Shown piece after piece: positions 1 to 7,793 of a stretch of 64,000 nucleotides of DNA. Positions within the stretch are counted from its first letter, which is position 1; each line of letters begins with the position of its first letter. The notes under the pieces were generated by a model. It searched no databases and was not told where the DNA came from. It saw only the letters and a list, made by a program, of their open reading frames with translations. A program made the translations under genes and the position numbers. Source of the stretch: Chitinophagales bacterium (GTDB lineage Bacteria; Bacteroidota; Bacteroidia; Chitinophagales; UBA10324); the NCBI GenBank assembly GCA_013816805.1, contig JACDDS010000005.1, positions 1 through 64,000 of the forward strand. The letters are read 5' to 3'.

Positions 1-225
1 AGTCTTCAATAATTACCTGTGCTGTATATTTCATAAATCGCTGTCTAATTTTAGAAGGATCTGTTGCAGTAAAGAAATAAAGTTTACCACCTTGCATTTT
101 AGTGTCAAGGTAAATGTTTTATAGAAGCCACCCACATCGTTGTTGGTCAGCTTTAACTGAACCTTGGCCAAGACCATCAACGGCCAAAAAATGAAAAGAA
201 TTTCCCCCTTTCTTACCGATTACAT
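1..225 (-). pseudogene. Unrecognised degraded coding remnant at window edge
   Basis: The minus strand carries protein-like stretches that jump between frames. One frame reads VIGKKGGNSFHFLAVDGLGQG, a second reads NNDVGGFY, and a third, open to the window edge, reads DTKMQGGKLYFFTATD. The second and third join cleanly if one A is restored in the A-run near position 119. I do not recognise the family. It could be the broken 5' part of a gene lying to the left, or chance. No functional call is made. Confidence 0.25.
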
Positions 226-251
226 GAATTATATCTAAGTGAAATCGAATG

Positions 252-276
252 ATGGTCGGCGGAGGACGCCGACCAT
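252..276. repeat. Perfect 10-bp palindrome, REP-like
   Basis: Two perfect 10-base arms (252-261, ATGGTCGGCG, and 267-276) enclose the five-base loop GAGGA. The hairpin is GC-rich in AT-rich surroundings, lies in a gene-free stretch, and has no T-run typical of a terminator. It looks like a dispersed extragenic palindromic (REP-type) element. No second copy of this exact sequence was seen in the window. The rest of 277-402 shows nothing further. Confidence 0.55.
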
Positions 277-402
277 GGACAAAATTTTTTCATGAGTATT
301 AGGATTAAGATTTAAAGGTATTAAAGAAAACTAAAATCGAGATTTGAAATCTGATTAATGGACTTTCCAGCAATACATCATTATTTGTTTACAAAATTAC
401 AA

Positions 403-1737
403 TTACACTTTTTTCATACTCCATTTGCCATAGATCAGGTAATAGCTGCAAAATAGTAGTGCACACACCCAATAAACGGTTTCCGCAAGCCAGATAACCG
501 GTAAGCTCATATGGAATACCTCTGCCACCAGGTAAACGTATATGACATAAACAATAATGCAAGCCACTTCAATTAACAGTGACACTCTGGTTGCCCCTGT
601 TCCGGACACGGCAAAAATGGTGAGCACTGCAACTGAAAAAAGGGTGATTGCAACTGTTACGCTCCTCAGGCTTGGAATGCTTGCGATAATCAAATCCTTT
701 TCATTAGTGTAAATCGATAATACACTGGCAGGAAAAATATTTACCAATGCGGCGAAGACAAGGGAAAAAACAATGCTTACCGAGGCAATTTTTTTTATGA
801 GCGGAATTACCTTCTCCTGCTTGCCTTGCCCCAATAAATTACTTGTCATAGAATTGGTTGTGGAGGCAAGTGCCCATACGGGAATACCAAAAAAGGTATA
901 GAGACTTCGGACGAGGTTGGAGATGGCCAGCTCCCGTTCTCCCAGGTGCTCGATAACAATAAAAAACAAGAACCAGGTGCCGACACTTATAAGCTGCTGA
1001 AACACGAGGGGAGACGAAACACTTAACATTTTAACGGTTAGCGCACGCTTCATTTTTCTGAAATGAAACAAGGAAAAAAGTTTTACAAAATTTTTTCTGT
1101 AGAGGTAAAAAATAATAACCAGGGTAACCGTGGCTTCAGATATAGAAGAAGCAAGACCTGCTCCGGCAATCCCCATCTTTGGAAAATTAAATTTGCCAAA
1201 TATTAACAGATAGTCAAGAATGATATTGACAAAGCATAGCACCCCGGTCGTCCATGTGGTAACTCTTGTATTACCAATTCCTACAAAAAATGCCATAAGG
1301 CAGGAGTTTATAAGGCTAAAAAAAATTCCGAAAGAACGATAGTGCAGGAACTCGCTGGTCTTTTCATGAACAAGAGAGGACTGAACAAAGAAGTACAGTA
1401 ACTTATCTGAAAAAAAATACATTATAGAAAATTGAGTAAGCGCCAGAAGCAGGATCATTATTAATTCATGGTCTACCACTTCACCTATTGCTGCATCTGC
1501 ACCTTCACCCTTTCTGCGTGCTACAATTACCTGCATGCCTGTATTGAGTCCATAACCCACCATGAACAAAACAAAATAAAATATACCGCCTATGGCTGCT
1601 GCACCCAGTTCAATCTCTCCTACCCTCCCGATGAAAGAAGTATCAATCAGATAAATGAGATTCTGTCCCAGGGAGCCCAGCATAATTGGCCACGCTATTA
1701 AAAAGATATTGCGATAAGAAGTATAATTGTCATTCAT
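403..1737 (-). CDS. MATE family efflux transporter
   Basis: This 444-residue polytopic membrane protein belongs to the MATE (multidrug and toxic compound extrusion) family. Such proteins export cationic drugs or metabolites in exchange for Na+ or H+. The N-terminus has the characteristic start, with IAWPIMLGSLGQ followed by LIDTSFIGRVGE. About twelve hydrophobic segments fall into two similar halves, the second beginning near residue 235 (SSPLVFQQLIS). The length is normal for the family. The gene stands alone. A possible -7 box (TACCTTCG, minus strand 1760-1753) lies 15 bases before the ATG. The substrate cannot be told from the sequence. Confidence 0.93.
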   Translation of the reverse strand: MNDNYTSYRNIFLIAWPIMLGSLGQNLIYLIDTSFIGRVGEIELGAAAIGGIFYFVLFMVGYGLNTGMQVIVARRKGEGADAAIGEVVDHELIMILLLALTQFSIMYFFSDKLLYFFVQSSLVHEKTSEFLHYRSFGIFFSLINSCLMAFFVGIGNTRVTTWTTGVLCFVNIILDYLLIFGKFNFPKMGIAGAGLASSISEATVTLVIIFYLYRKNFVKLFSLFHFRKMKRALTVKMLSVSSPLVFQQLISVGTWFLFFIVIEHLGERELAISNLVRSLYTFFGIPVWALASTTNSMTSNLLGQGKQEKVIPLIKKIASVSIVFSLVFAALVNIFPASVLSIYTNEKDLIIASIPSLRSVTVAITLFSVAVLTIFAVSGTGATRVSLLIEVACIIVYVIYVYLVAEVFHMSLPVIWLAETVYWVCALLFCSYYLIYGKWSMKKV

Positions 1738-1836
1738 GCTGCAAAAATTCTTCGAAGGTATACAGATTGGAGAAAGGGGAAAATAATCCGTGTAATAATG
1801 TATTCTTTCTACTTAAAAAAGCCCGCTTCAAACCAT

Positions 1837-1844
1837 TATTTTTG
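1837..1844 (+). promoter_or_regulatory. -7 box for tRNA-Val
   Basis: TATTTTTG matches the Bacteroidota -7 consensus TAnnTTTG exactly. It ends seven bases before the tRNA, so transcription would start almost at the mature 5' end. No clear -33 TTG is visible. Confidence 0.5.
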
Positions 1845-1851
1845 ACCCATT

Positions 1852-1926
1852 GAGATCTTAGCTCAGTTGGTTTAGAGCGCTTCCTTGACAGGGAAGAGGT
1901 CGAGGGTTCGATTCCCCCAGGTCTCA
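1852..1926 (+). tRNA. tRNA-Val (anticodon GAC)
   Basis: The 75-nt sequence folds as a cloverleaf: acceptor GAGATCT/AGGTCTC, D stem GCTC/GAGC, anticodon stem CTTCC/GGAAG around TTGACAG (anticodon GAC), T loop TTCGATT and discriminator A. CCA is not encoded. The T stem (GAGGG/CCCCC) has one A-C mismatch at the 50-64 pair, which is unusual; all other stems are sound. An open frame that crosses this gene on the other strand is not a protein gene. Confidence 0.95.
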
Positions 1927-2014
1927 CATAATTTTTCTGCAGGACAGCAAAAAAATTAACAGAAAGATGCAATACCATGGCAGTCCTTAAAAAGCTTTTG
2001 ACTGTTATAATCGC

Positions 2015-2428
2015 TTAATGAATAAGAAGTATGGTTCCAAAAATAATCATCACAATTCCTGCTATCATTTTTAGTGTTAGCGTTTCACCTAGAAAAATAA
2101 CCGCCAAAACAATGGCAATTGCAACGCTTGCCTTATCCACCGGGGCTACTTGAGATACTTCCCCTATTTGAAGTGCCTTAAAATAAAAAATCCAGCTTAA
2201 CCCGGTTGCTATACCTGATAAAACGAGAAAAAGAATATTATATCTTGTCAGTGAATATATAGAATCAGTGCCTCCGCGAAACCATGCAATGCCCCAGGCT
2301 AAAAATAAGATCACCACAGTGCGAATAGCTGTTGCCAGATCGGAATTAACATTTTTAATCCCGATTTTTGCAAAGATTGCAGTGAGTGCTGCAAAAGATG
2401 CGGAAAGCAAGGCGTAAATCCACCACAT
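2015..2428 (-). CDS. EamA-domain permease, half-size
   Basis: A small membrane protein with one EamA (drug/metabolite transporter) domain of about four to five helices, where full-length members carry two. It would act as a dimer in the inner membrane. The start MWWIYALLSA matches where the domain begins; an in-frame ATG 33 bases upstream (2461) is possible but adds only a polar leader. Motifs typical of the family are AIFAKIGI, the charged FRGGTDS loop and VDKASVAIAIVLAVIFLGE. It follows crcB on the same strand with a gap of at most 49 bases, so it is probably on the same fluoride-controlled transcript. Substrate unknown. Confidence 0.85.
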   Translation of the reverse strand: MWWIYALLSASFAALTAIFAKIGIKNVNSDLATAIRTVVILFLAWGIAWFRGGTDSIYSLTRYNILFLVLSGIATGLSWIFYFKALQIGEVSQVAPVDKASVAIAIVLAVIFLGETLTLKMIAGIVMIIFGTILLIH

Positions 2429-2477
2429 AGGTTTAAGTTTTAAGATACTGACTGGAATCACGGTACGAGATCATATC

Positions 2478-2855
2478 CTAAAAAAAATTTAGGATCGATT
2501 TCCCAATGAATAAAGCACCAAAGCAAAATAATACACTTGCCAAAGTGTACAAAAGGGCTGTCCCGTATTGGCCGGCCTGAATCAGCACCATATTCTCGTA
2601 AGAAAAACCGGAAAATGTTGTAAAGCCGCCGCAAACTCCTATAGTTAGAAATATCAGCCATTCTGAACTGAGCAATCCTGTTTTTTCTGCCAGTGCATAT
2701 AAAAATCCCATAAGTAAACAGCCAATAACATTTACAGTAATTGTTCCAAATGGAAAAGCGGAAGGAAAACAGGAATTAATAAATTGAGTAAAGTAAAATC
2801 TGGCTACGCTTCCCAGGAAACCACCTGCGCCTACTAATAAAAATATCCTGTTCAT
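2478..2855 (-). CDS. crcB: CrcB/Fluc fluoride channel
   Basis: This 125-residue, four-helix protein is a Fluc channel that exports fluoride as a dual-topology dimer. Diagnostic motifs are GAGGFLGSVARF at the N-terminus, FPFGTITVNVIGC (the polar-track Asn helix) and GVCGGFTTFSGFS, with the conserved Phe and Ser/Thr residues of the pore. The length is normal for the family. The assignment is strongly supported by the fluoride riboswitch directly upstream. The next gene on the strand is the EamA permease. Confidence 0.96.
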   Translation of the reverse strand: MNRIFLLVGAGGFLGSVARFYFTQFINSCFPSAFPFGTITVNVIGCLLMGFLYALAEKTGLLSSEWLIFLTIGVCGGFTTFSGFSYENMVLIQAGQYGTALLYTLASVLFCFGALFIGKSILNFF

Positions 2856-2925
2856 ACAGCAAAAGTTTTATATTGAACAGGAGTTATCAGCTTGTTTAAG
2901 GCGGTTAAAGGCGAACCCCATCGCC
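2848..2925 (-). promoter_or_regulatory. Fluoride riboswitch (crcB motif) with translational platform
   Basis: On the minus strand the aptamer runs from 2925 to about 2879. It starts with GGCGATGGGGTTCGCC, continues with a TTTAACC linker and a short GC/AAGC hairpin, then CTGAT and AACTCC. This matches the crcB-motif order; GGGGTT and AACTCC can form the pseudoknot with one G-T pair. Downstream, CTGTTCA (2880-2874) is perfectly complementary to TGAACAG (2854-2848), which includes the TG of the crcB start codon. That stem would bury the start when fluoride is absent. A -7 box lies immediately upstream. Confidence 0.88.
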
Positions 2926-2929
2926 AAAG

Positions 2930-2937
2930 CAAAAATA
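2930..2937 (-). promoter_or_regulatory. -7 box for the crcB-eamA operon
   Basis: On the minus strand the bases read TATTTTTG, an exact TAnnTTTG match. It ends five bases before the first G of the fluoride aptamer, so the transcript would begin at the aptamer itself. Confidence 0.6.
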
Positions 2938-2968
2938 AAATATTTTGATTTCGGTTTTTTATTCATCA

Positions 2969-3961
2969 TCAACCCGCGGTTCTAACTGATACAAAGGAAT
3001 CGGTAAATCCACCTAAAAAATTAAGTGTTCGCATTTCACTATAATAACCATATGGGTTTTCCATTGAAAAACCTACGTGACCTCCTTTATCGGGTGCTTC
3101 CAGAAATACACCGGAGTGGTATGTACACTCTTCCACAGGCAAACAGGCATCCGTAAAAAATGGGTCATTCCGTGCATTCAAAATTAATGTTGGTACGGTG
3201 ATCCCTTGAATAAAATTTTTCCCGCTGCATTTGGCATAATAGTCATACGCATTACGGAATCCGTATAACGGTGCTGTATACAAATCATCAAAATCAACCA
3301 GCGAATGCACCTTATCAATATCTCTTCTGTCCAGGGTAAAAGAATCATTCGGCAAGTGCTTTATTGCTTTTTGCTTCAGGGACTTAAGAAAACGATTTTT
3401 GTAAATGCTCAATGCATTGCGATCCAGAAATTCTGCACAAGCCCTTAAATCAGCGGGAACAGAGATGGTTACTGCCTTACTGATGACTGCAGGAATAGCA
3501 GTACCATTTTCACCCAGGTATTTCAATACCAGGTTACCACCCAGGCTGAACCCGACGATAACCAGGTTTTTACATTGATGTGATTTCAGAATATGATCAA
3601 CAACAGTTTTTACATCCTCGGTGCTTCCACTATGGTAAGAACGGGGTTGAACGTTAGGATATCCGCTGCAGCCTCTCAGGTTCATAGCAGCCACACACCA
3701 GCCCTGCTTACTTAATGCCTTTGCCATTCCTTTTATATACATGCTGTGGGCAGAAGCCTCCAAACCATGTATCAGCAGGGCAATGTTTGCAGATTTGTTC
3801 GAAAGCCAATCTATATCGAGAAAATCGCTGTCAGGAGTTGAGATTCTTTCCCTTTTGTATACTACACCTTTTACTACGCGAAATATATTCGGTACAATAG
3901 TTTGAAGATCTGCTGTGGGTAAATACCATGGATTTTTATATGCAGAGCGAACCAATGGCAT
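2969..3961 (-). CDS. YheT-family alpha/beta hydrolase
   Basis: A 330-residue alpha/beta hydrolase of the YheT/EMB8 (AB-hydrolase 4) family, cytosolic, probable esterase of unknown natural substrate. Family signatures visible are the N-terminal NPWYLPTADLQT, the oxyanion region LLIHGLEAS, the NLRGCSG strand-turn, the nucleophile elbow GFSLGG (Ser139), the acidic NARNDPFF and the late His in KGGHVGF. Its start is 16 bases after the DUF445 stop, so it closes a pyrE-DUF445-hydrolase operon. Confidence 0.92.
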   Translation of the reverse strand: MPLVRSAYKNPWYLPTADLQTIVPNIFRVVKGVVYKRERISTPDSDFLDIDWLSNKSANIALLIHGLEASAHSMYIKGMAKALSKQGWCVAAMNLRGCSGYPNVQPRSYHSGSTEDVKTVVDHILKSHQCKNLVIVGFSLGGNLVLKYLGENGTAIPAVISKAVTISVPADLRACAEFLDRNALSIYKNRFLKSLKQKAIKHLPNDSFTLDRRDIDKVHSLVDFDDLYTAPLYGFRNAYDYYAKCSGKNFIQGITVPTLILNARNDPFFTDACLPVEECTYHSGVFLEAPDKGGHVGFSMENPYGYYSEMRTLNFLGGFTDSFVSVRTAG

Positions 3962-3977
3962 TTTCTCAATACTAATA

Positions 3978-4574
3978 TTACCTGTTCAGGTGAAGTAAAA
4001 AAATTTCGAACAGCCCAAGAATACCTCCAAAAAAAGCGCAGCATACTTTAAGCTGTAAAATATTTTTACCTGCCATGGTATAAAACTTATTTTTTAAATC
4101 CTCAGTGGAGAGCGAACTCAACTTTTCACTAATCAGTTTATTCATATCATATTTCGCCTGGAGGTCATCTGCGAAAAAATTTATTAGGTCTGGAACCATT
4201 TGTTCCAGTTCTTTCGTCAGGATTTCCTTCATCTGCAGAATAAGAGAATCTGTGACGAACATAGAAAAAATAGGAATTTTTTCCTTCAGCTTATTCTTAA
4301 GGAAATTATCAACCTTTTCCTCAAGCAGGGAATGTATCCGGCGCAGGTTCTCTTCTTCAAGAATGCTCTCTTTTAGCCTGCTGATGCTGAAAAAATTTTG
4401 TGAGACGTATCCACCCAACTGAATACCCCATTTATTTAAATTTTTCGGAATGAAACCCTGAACTTCAGCAATGAAAAAATTCTTTCTTTTAATCGGATGA
4501 ATCAAAAACCAGGATAATGCTGATATTATTAACCATCCAAAAGCGGCATTTAGTATTGGAATAACCCAGATCAT
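3978..4574 (-). CDS. DUF445 family membrane protein
   Basis: About 198 residues. An N-terminal helix (IPILNAAFGWLIISALSWFLI) is followed by the DUF445 pattern HPIKRKNFFIAEVQGFIPKN, a long charged helical region and a C-terminal hydrophobic helix near the end. Function is unknown for the family; the anchored helical layout suggests an envelope role. I chose the ATG at 4574 because it overlaps the pyrE stop as ATGA and has a GGGAGGG stretch upstream; an ATG at 4610 lies inside pyrE. Translational coupling to pyrE is likely. Confidence 0.85.
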   Translation of the reverse strand: MIWVIPILNAAFGWLIISALSWFLIHPIKRKNFFIAEVQGFIPKNLNKWGIQLGGYVSQNFFSISRLKESILEEENLRRIHSLLEEKVDNFLKNKLKEKIPIFSMFVTDSLILQMKEILTKELEQMVPDLINFFADDLQAKYDMNKLISEKLSSLSTEDLKNKFYTMAGKNILQLKVCCAFFGGILGLFEIFLLHLNR

Positions 4575-5218
4575 CGAAGGCCCTCCCAGGTTGACGGAGC
4601 CATACGCCATTGCTGTAGCCCCGATAGCTGATCTCCAGAGATGACGCCCTGTGAAAGCGCCTCATTTAATAAGGTATCGTAATCTGTAAGTGTATAAAAC
4701 AAAACTTGTTTTGAGAGCAATTTTTTTTCTGCTTCCGGAAACCCATATGTAAAAATTGCGATCAGCCCTGTCACTTCACACCCAGCCCCCCGCAATGAAT
4801 CTATTACACTTATGCCGCTTCCGCCCGTGGAAATGAGGTCTTCTACCACTATTGCTTTTTGGCCCGGGACTACCAATCCTTCAATGCTATTACCGAGACC
4901 ATGCCCTTTTGAAGATGAGCGTACATAGCAAAATGGTGTTTCAAGATAATCAGCAACCAATGCGCCGTGAGCTATACCCGCCGTGGCAACACCGGCAATT
5001 AATTCTGTATCAGGAAACTTGAGGTTAATGATATTGCTGATCTCTTCTTTAATAAAGGTCCTTATCTCAGGAAAAGAAAGCGAAAGCCGGTTATCGCAAT
5101 AGATAGGCGACTTCCATCCGCTCGACCAGGTAAATGGTTCATTAAGGTTTAACCTGACTGCATTTATTTGCAGAAGCAAACCAGCCATCTTTTGCGCTAC
5201 AGATTCATTCAAAATCAT
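4571..5218 (-). CDS. pyrE: Orotate phosphoribosyltransferase
   Basis: This 215-residue enzyme joins orotate to PRPP to give OMP in pyrimidine synthesis. The PRPP-binding loop is VVEDLISTGGSG. Upstream are the substrate motif FTWSSGWKSPIYCDNR and the catalytic loop region YVRSSSKGHG, all as expected. Its length is normal. It leads an operon with DUF445 and the YheT hydrolase; the stop overlaps the next start by four bases. A TATCTTTG -7 box lies 20 bases upstream of the ATG. Confidence 0.97.
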   Translation of the reverse strand: MILNESVAQKMAGLLLQINAVRLNLNEPFTWSSGWKSPIYCDNRLSLSFPEIRTFIKEEISNIINLKFPDTELIAGVATAGIAHGALVADYLETPFCYVRSSSKGHGLGNSIEGLVVPGQKAIVVEDLISTGGSGISVIDSLRGAGCEVTGLIAIFTYGFPEAEKKLLSKQVLFYTLTDYDTLLNEALSQGVISGDQLSGLQQWRMAPSTWEGLR

Positions 5219-5238
5219 CCTATGCCCGATATTTTTTA

Positions 5239-5246
5239 CAAAGATA
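5239..5246 (-). promoter_or_regulatory. -7 box for pyrE operon
   Basis: On the minus strand TATCTTTG matches TAnnTTTG exactly and lies 20 bases upstream of the pyrE ATG. No well-spaced TTG -33 element was seen. Confidence 0.5.
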
Positions 5247-5319
5247 ATTTACCTGCAACGCTTTAAAAGTGTTTAACTATTTTTTGGTATTATTTTCGGG
5301 CCCTGATTTTAATGTATCT

Positions 5320-5955
5320 ATGAAAAAAATTTTCATCAACAATTCCAGCATATTCCTGGCCAGTTATAGGGAGCGAAATACATCACTTTTAAAATACCTT
5401 GAAGAAGAATTCTTTATCTATGAGTTCCAAAACAAAAAAGATTTATTAAAACAAATTGAAACAATAGAACAGCAACCTCCGGCCACCTGGGTAATTCTGC
5501 ATAAGTCTATATCAGATTTGGAAAGGGTATTTCTTTCATGCTATAAAAAAATTACAGCAGCTGGCGGTGTTGTTTTTAACGAAGAAGACAAAATATTAAT
5601 GATCTTCAGAAGAGGCAAGTGGGATTTGCCTAAAGGAAAACTTGAAAAGGGAGAATCCATCCGTGAAACAGCTAAACGCGAAGTGCAGGAAGAAACAGCA
5701 ATAGAAAACCTGACTCTTCAATCACAGATTAAATTTCTGAAAGCCACCCAGGGTTGCACTTACCATACGTATAATTTAAAGGGAAAACGCATTCTTAAAT
5801 CCACTTACTGGTACCGTATGAAAAGTAAGGATAGAAAATTGATTCCACAGGCTAACGAGGGAATTGAAAAAGCAGAATGGTGCACAAGATCAAAAGTTAA
5901 GCAGAACCTGAAGAATTCATATCTCTCAATAGTTGATGTGCTTAATGAAATTTAA
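5320..5955 (+). CDS. Nudix hydrolase
   Basis: About 211 residues with an N-terminal region of roughly 80 residues and then a Nudix domain. The Nudix box reads GKLEKGESIRETAKREVQEE followed by TAI. It matches Gx5Ex7REUxEExGU except that the late Gly is Ala; the metal-binding REVQEE core is intact. Such enzymes hydrolyse nucleoside diphosphates linked to other groups; the substrate here is unknown. I prefer the start MKKIFINNSS at 5320 over an in-frame ATG at 5269, because the extra 17 residues look like leader sequence. It is divergent from pyrE. Confidence 0.88.
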   Translation: MKKIFINNSSIFLASYRERNTSLLKYLEEEFFIYEFQNKKDLLKQIETIEQQPPATWVILHKSISDLERVFLSCYKKITAAGGVVFNEEDKILMIFRRGKWDLPKGKLEKGESIRETAKREVQEETAIENLTLQSQIKFLKATQGCTYHTYNLKGKRILKSTYWYRMKSKDRKLIPQANEGIEKAEWCTRSKVKQNLKNSYLSIVDVLNEI

Positions 5956-5972
5956 TTTTAAGTAAGACAGTC

Positions 5973-6548
5973 TTATTTTATGCCAATCAAAATGGTTGTT
6001 GCGGCAATTCCAATTACCAACCCTCCCAATCCCCATTTTACCCTGTCCCACCATTTTCTCCTTTCATTTTTTACAATATCAACCTGCGCCGATGATATTT
6101 TTTCACGCGCGGATTCCACATTCAATTGTATGGATGAAAGATCAGCATTAATGGTTTGCATATGGGCATTTGTAATATTCACAAGGTTTTTAGAAGAATC
6201 GGTAAGTAACTGGAAATAGTTTCGAAGGGAATCAAATTTAGCGGCCTGTTCTGCTTCATGCCTGTCGTATTCATACAGGTAGTTATCGGCGGCATCGAAA
6301 AAATTTTTCAAGGATCCGCTCTGTGACCTGAAATTCTTATAGGAAGAACTGAGTAAGCGAAAAGTGGTTTTGTTGAGAATATACACCGTATCACAGGTTA
6401 CTTTTATTACCTGGCCGTTAAGCCTGGGAAGAACGCTGAAAGAATGATCATCACATATAGATTCAGTGGTGCTCTGTGCAAATAAACTGGAATAAAGCAG
6501 GATTAAAATAAGCGAAGCCAGCAAATAATTTTTGATCTGTATAATCAT
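5973..6548 (-). CDS. Exported protein with C-terminal membrane anchor
   Basis: A 191-residue protein of no recognised family. It starts with a clear signal peptide (LILILLYSSLFAQS), continues with a polar periplasmic part, a predicted helical/coiled-coil stretch at about 75-155, a basic ERRKWWDRVKW segment and a C-terminal hydrophobic helix (GGLVIGIAATTILIG). The ATG overlaps the stop of the upstream partner (TAATG), implying coupled translation. Both proteins would face the periplasm, so a joint envelope role is likely, but this is inference. Confidence 0.7.
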   Translation of the reverse strand: MIIQIKNYLLASLILILLYSSLFAQSTTESICDDHSFSVLPRLNGQVIKVTCDTVYILNKTTFRLLSSSYKNFRSQSGSLKNFFDAADNYLYEYDRHEAEQAAKFDSLRNYFQLLTDSSKNLVNITNAHMQTINADLSSIQLNVESAREKISSAQVDIVKNERRKWWDRVKWGLGGLVIGIAATTILIGIK

Positions 6549-6937
6549 TATCGTGAAGTATCAATTACAATTGCCGGCCAGTCATGCCGGTTATATTTTA
6601 ACAACGAATCTTTTGTCTGGCTGTATTTTTTTTTCGCCTGCTCCTTGCGCAAATTAAAATTTGCTTCATCCGCTTTAAAGCTTTTTGTGAGATTGTTTAC
6701 ACTACTGTTGAGGGAGCTGAGGAATATATCATACGTGGTTATCTTATTCTGCAGGTCAGTTAAATATTTTTGGGAGCTGTCCACAGATGCCAGCGTGATG
6801 CCAAGCAACATTTTTGTGGAATCCAATTTTCGGAGCGCATTGTCAATGCGGTTATCTTTCTGGCGCAAATTCATCAGCAGCAAAATGATGATCGCTGCTA
6901 ATAGTACGGTAAAAGTAATCTTCCAGGATCGTTCCAT
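6548..6937 (-). CDS. Small single-pass coiled-coil protein
   Basis: A 129-residue protein with an N-terminal transmembrane helix (ITFTVLLAAIIILLLMNL) and then about 90 residues of polar, heptad-like sequence ending RHDWPAIVIDTSR. No family recognised. The stop codon overlaps the start of the following exported protein. The topology (inner-membrane anchor, periplasmic coiled coil) resembles FtsL/FtsB-type or other small scaffold proteins, but no diagnostic motif supports any of these. Confidence 0.65.
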   Translation of the reverse strand: MERSWKITFTVLLAAIIILLLMNLRQKDNRIDNALRKLDSTKMLLGITLASVDSSQKYLTDLQNKITTYDIFLSSLNSSVNNLTKSFKADEANFNLRKEQAKKKYSQTKDSLLKYNRHDWPAIVIDTSR

Positions 6938-6987
6938 ATATCAGAACAAAAAGCATGTGAATATAATATAAAAGCATTAGCTCCGGA

Positions 6988-7782
6988 TTAACCCAACGGA
7001 TACCCTACAAGGTAATTCACCTTTATACCGATCCGGTTTTTCACTTGTCCTGTCTCATAAAAATAGCCGCTGTCATCCATGTTTTTAATAAGGTCGTTTA
7101 GCTGCTCTACGGTATAGAAGCGAAGCACTGAAACCGATCCATCCCACAGTGTACACAGGGGAATCAGTGGAAGAATGTAAGTAAACAATAACCTGCTCCA
7201 CTTAAAAGGCCTGATGAAGGGTGTAACAAAAAAGAAAATGAGAGGCTGCAAAAGAATGACACCGAACAGAATGGTAAGAACACTTTTTGTTCCCGCATCA
7301 AAAATTCCGATCGGTGCGTTTTTAGTTCTTGCATCCAGCAATATCTTTTTTGCATCTTCCTGATTAAAATGATGAAACGATGAAAACAGGAGGCGCATTC
7401 CTTTTAAATCCTCGGGTACATTTAATGCATTCACCGGTTCCTCAATATAATTGATGCGACCTTTTGAAATATTTTTTAAATCACGATAAGCCGGAATATT
7501 GGGGTACAAGTCACTTAAAATAATTTCAGGAACCAATCCAAGCTGTTGTAACTGCTTTTGCATTTTCAAGGCACCACCCCCGCCACCGGCTCCCAGTTCC
7601 ATCAGTTGGTTTTCACCTGTTTTTTTGAGAGTGGCTGCAATTATGGGCATTACAGGTTCGTAAAAATTCGTCTTCGTGATCATAAAGCGAAGGAAATCCG
7701 TCATGCCTTCCCTAACCACATCCGGAAACCACGGCAGGTCTTCAAACTCAAAGAGATGAAAACGTTTTCTTATCTGAAGCAT
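6988..7782 (-). CDS. Class I methyltransferase-like protein with membrane segment
   Basis: A 264-residue protein. The stretch LMELGAGGGGG fits the SAM-binding glycine loop (motif I) of class I methyltransferases, followed by ILSDLYPN (acidic end of strand 2) and LLFSSFHHF (motif IV-like). Residues about 165-215 hold two or three hydrophobic segments, unusual for a soluble methyltransferase, so the enzyme is probably membrane-associated and may act on a lipid or quinone-like substrate. It stands just upstream of the coiled-coil pair on the same strand. Substrate unknown. Confidence 0.7.
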   Translation of the reverse strand: MLQIRKRFHLFEFEDLPWFPDVVREGMTDFLRFMITKTNFYEPVMPIIAATLKKTGENQLMELGAGGGGGALKMQKQLQQLGLVPEIILSDLYPNIPAYRDLKNISKGRINYIEEPVNALNVPEDLKGMRLLFSSFHHFNQEDAKKILLDARTKNAPIGIFDAGTKSVLTILFGVILLQPLIFFFVTPFIRPFKWSRLLFTYILPLIPLCTLWDGSVSVLRFYTVEQLNDLIKNMDDSGYFYETGQVKNRIGIKVNYLVGYPLG

Positions 7783-7793
7783 AAGTAAATGAC

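Noticed and set aside
1-225. Possible ISAs1-type transposase remnant
   Set aside because: Only a loose resemblance (LGQ..VKAD) was seen; too weak to name a family.
1730-1978. Open frame of 82 codons on the minus strand
   Set aside because: It runs across the tRNA-Val gene and the MATE 5' region and matches no protein.
5957-5977. AT-rich hairpin between the Nudix gene and the next gene as a terminator
   Set aside because: The stem is weak, with a G-T pair and almost no GC, so it could be chance.
5973-6937. Phage spanin (Rz/Rz1) pair
   Set aside because: The overlap and topology are reminiscent, but there is no lipoprotein cysteine and no phage lysis gene nearby.
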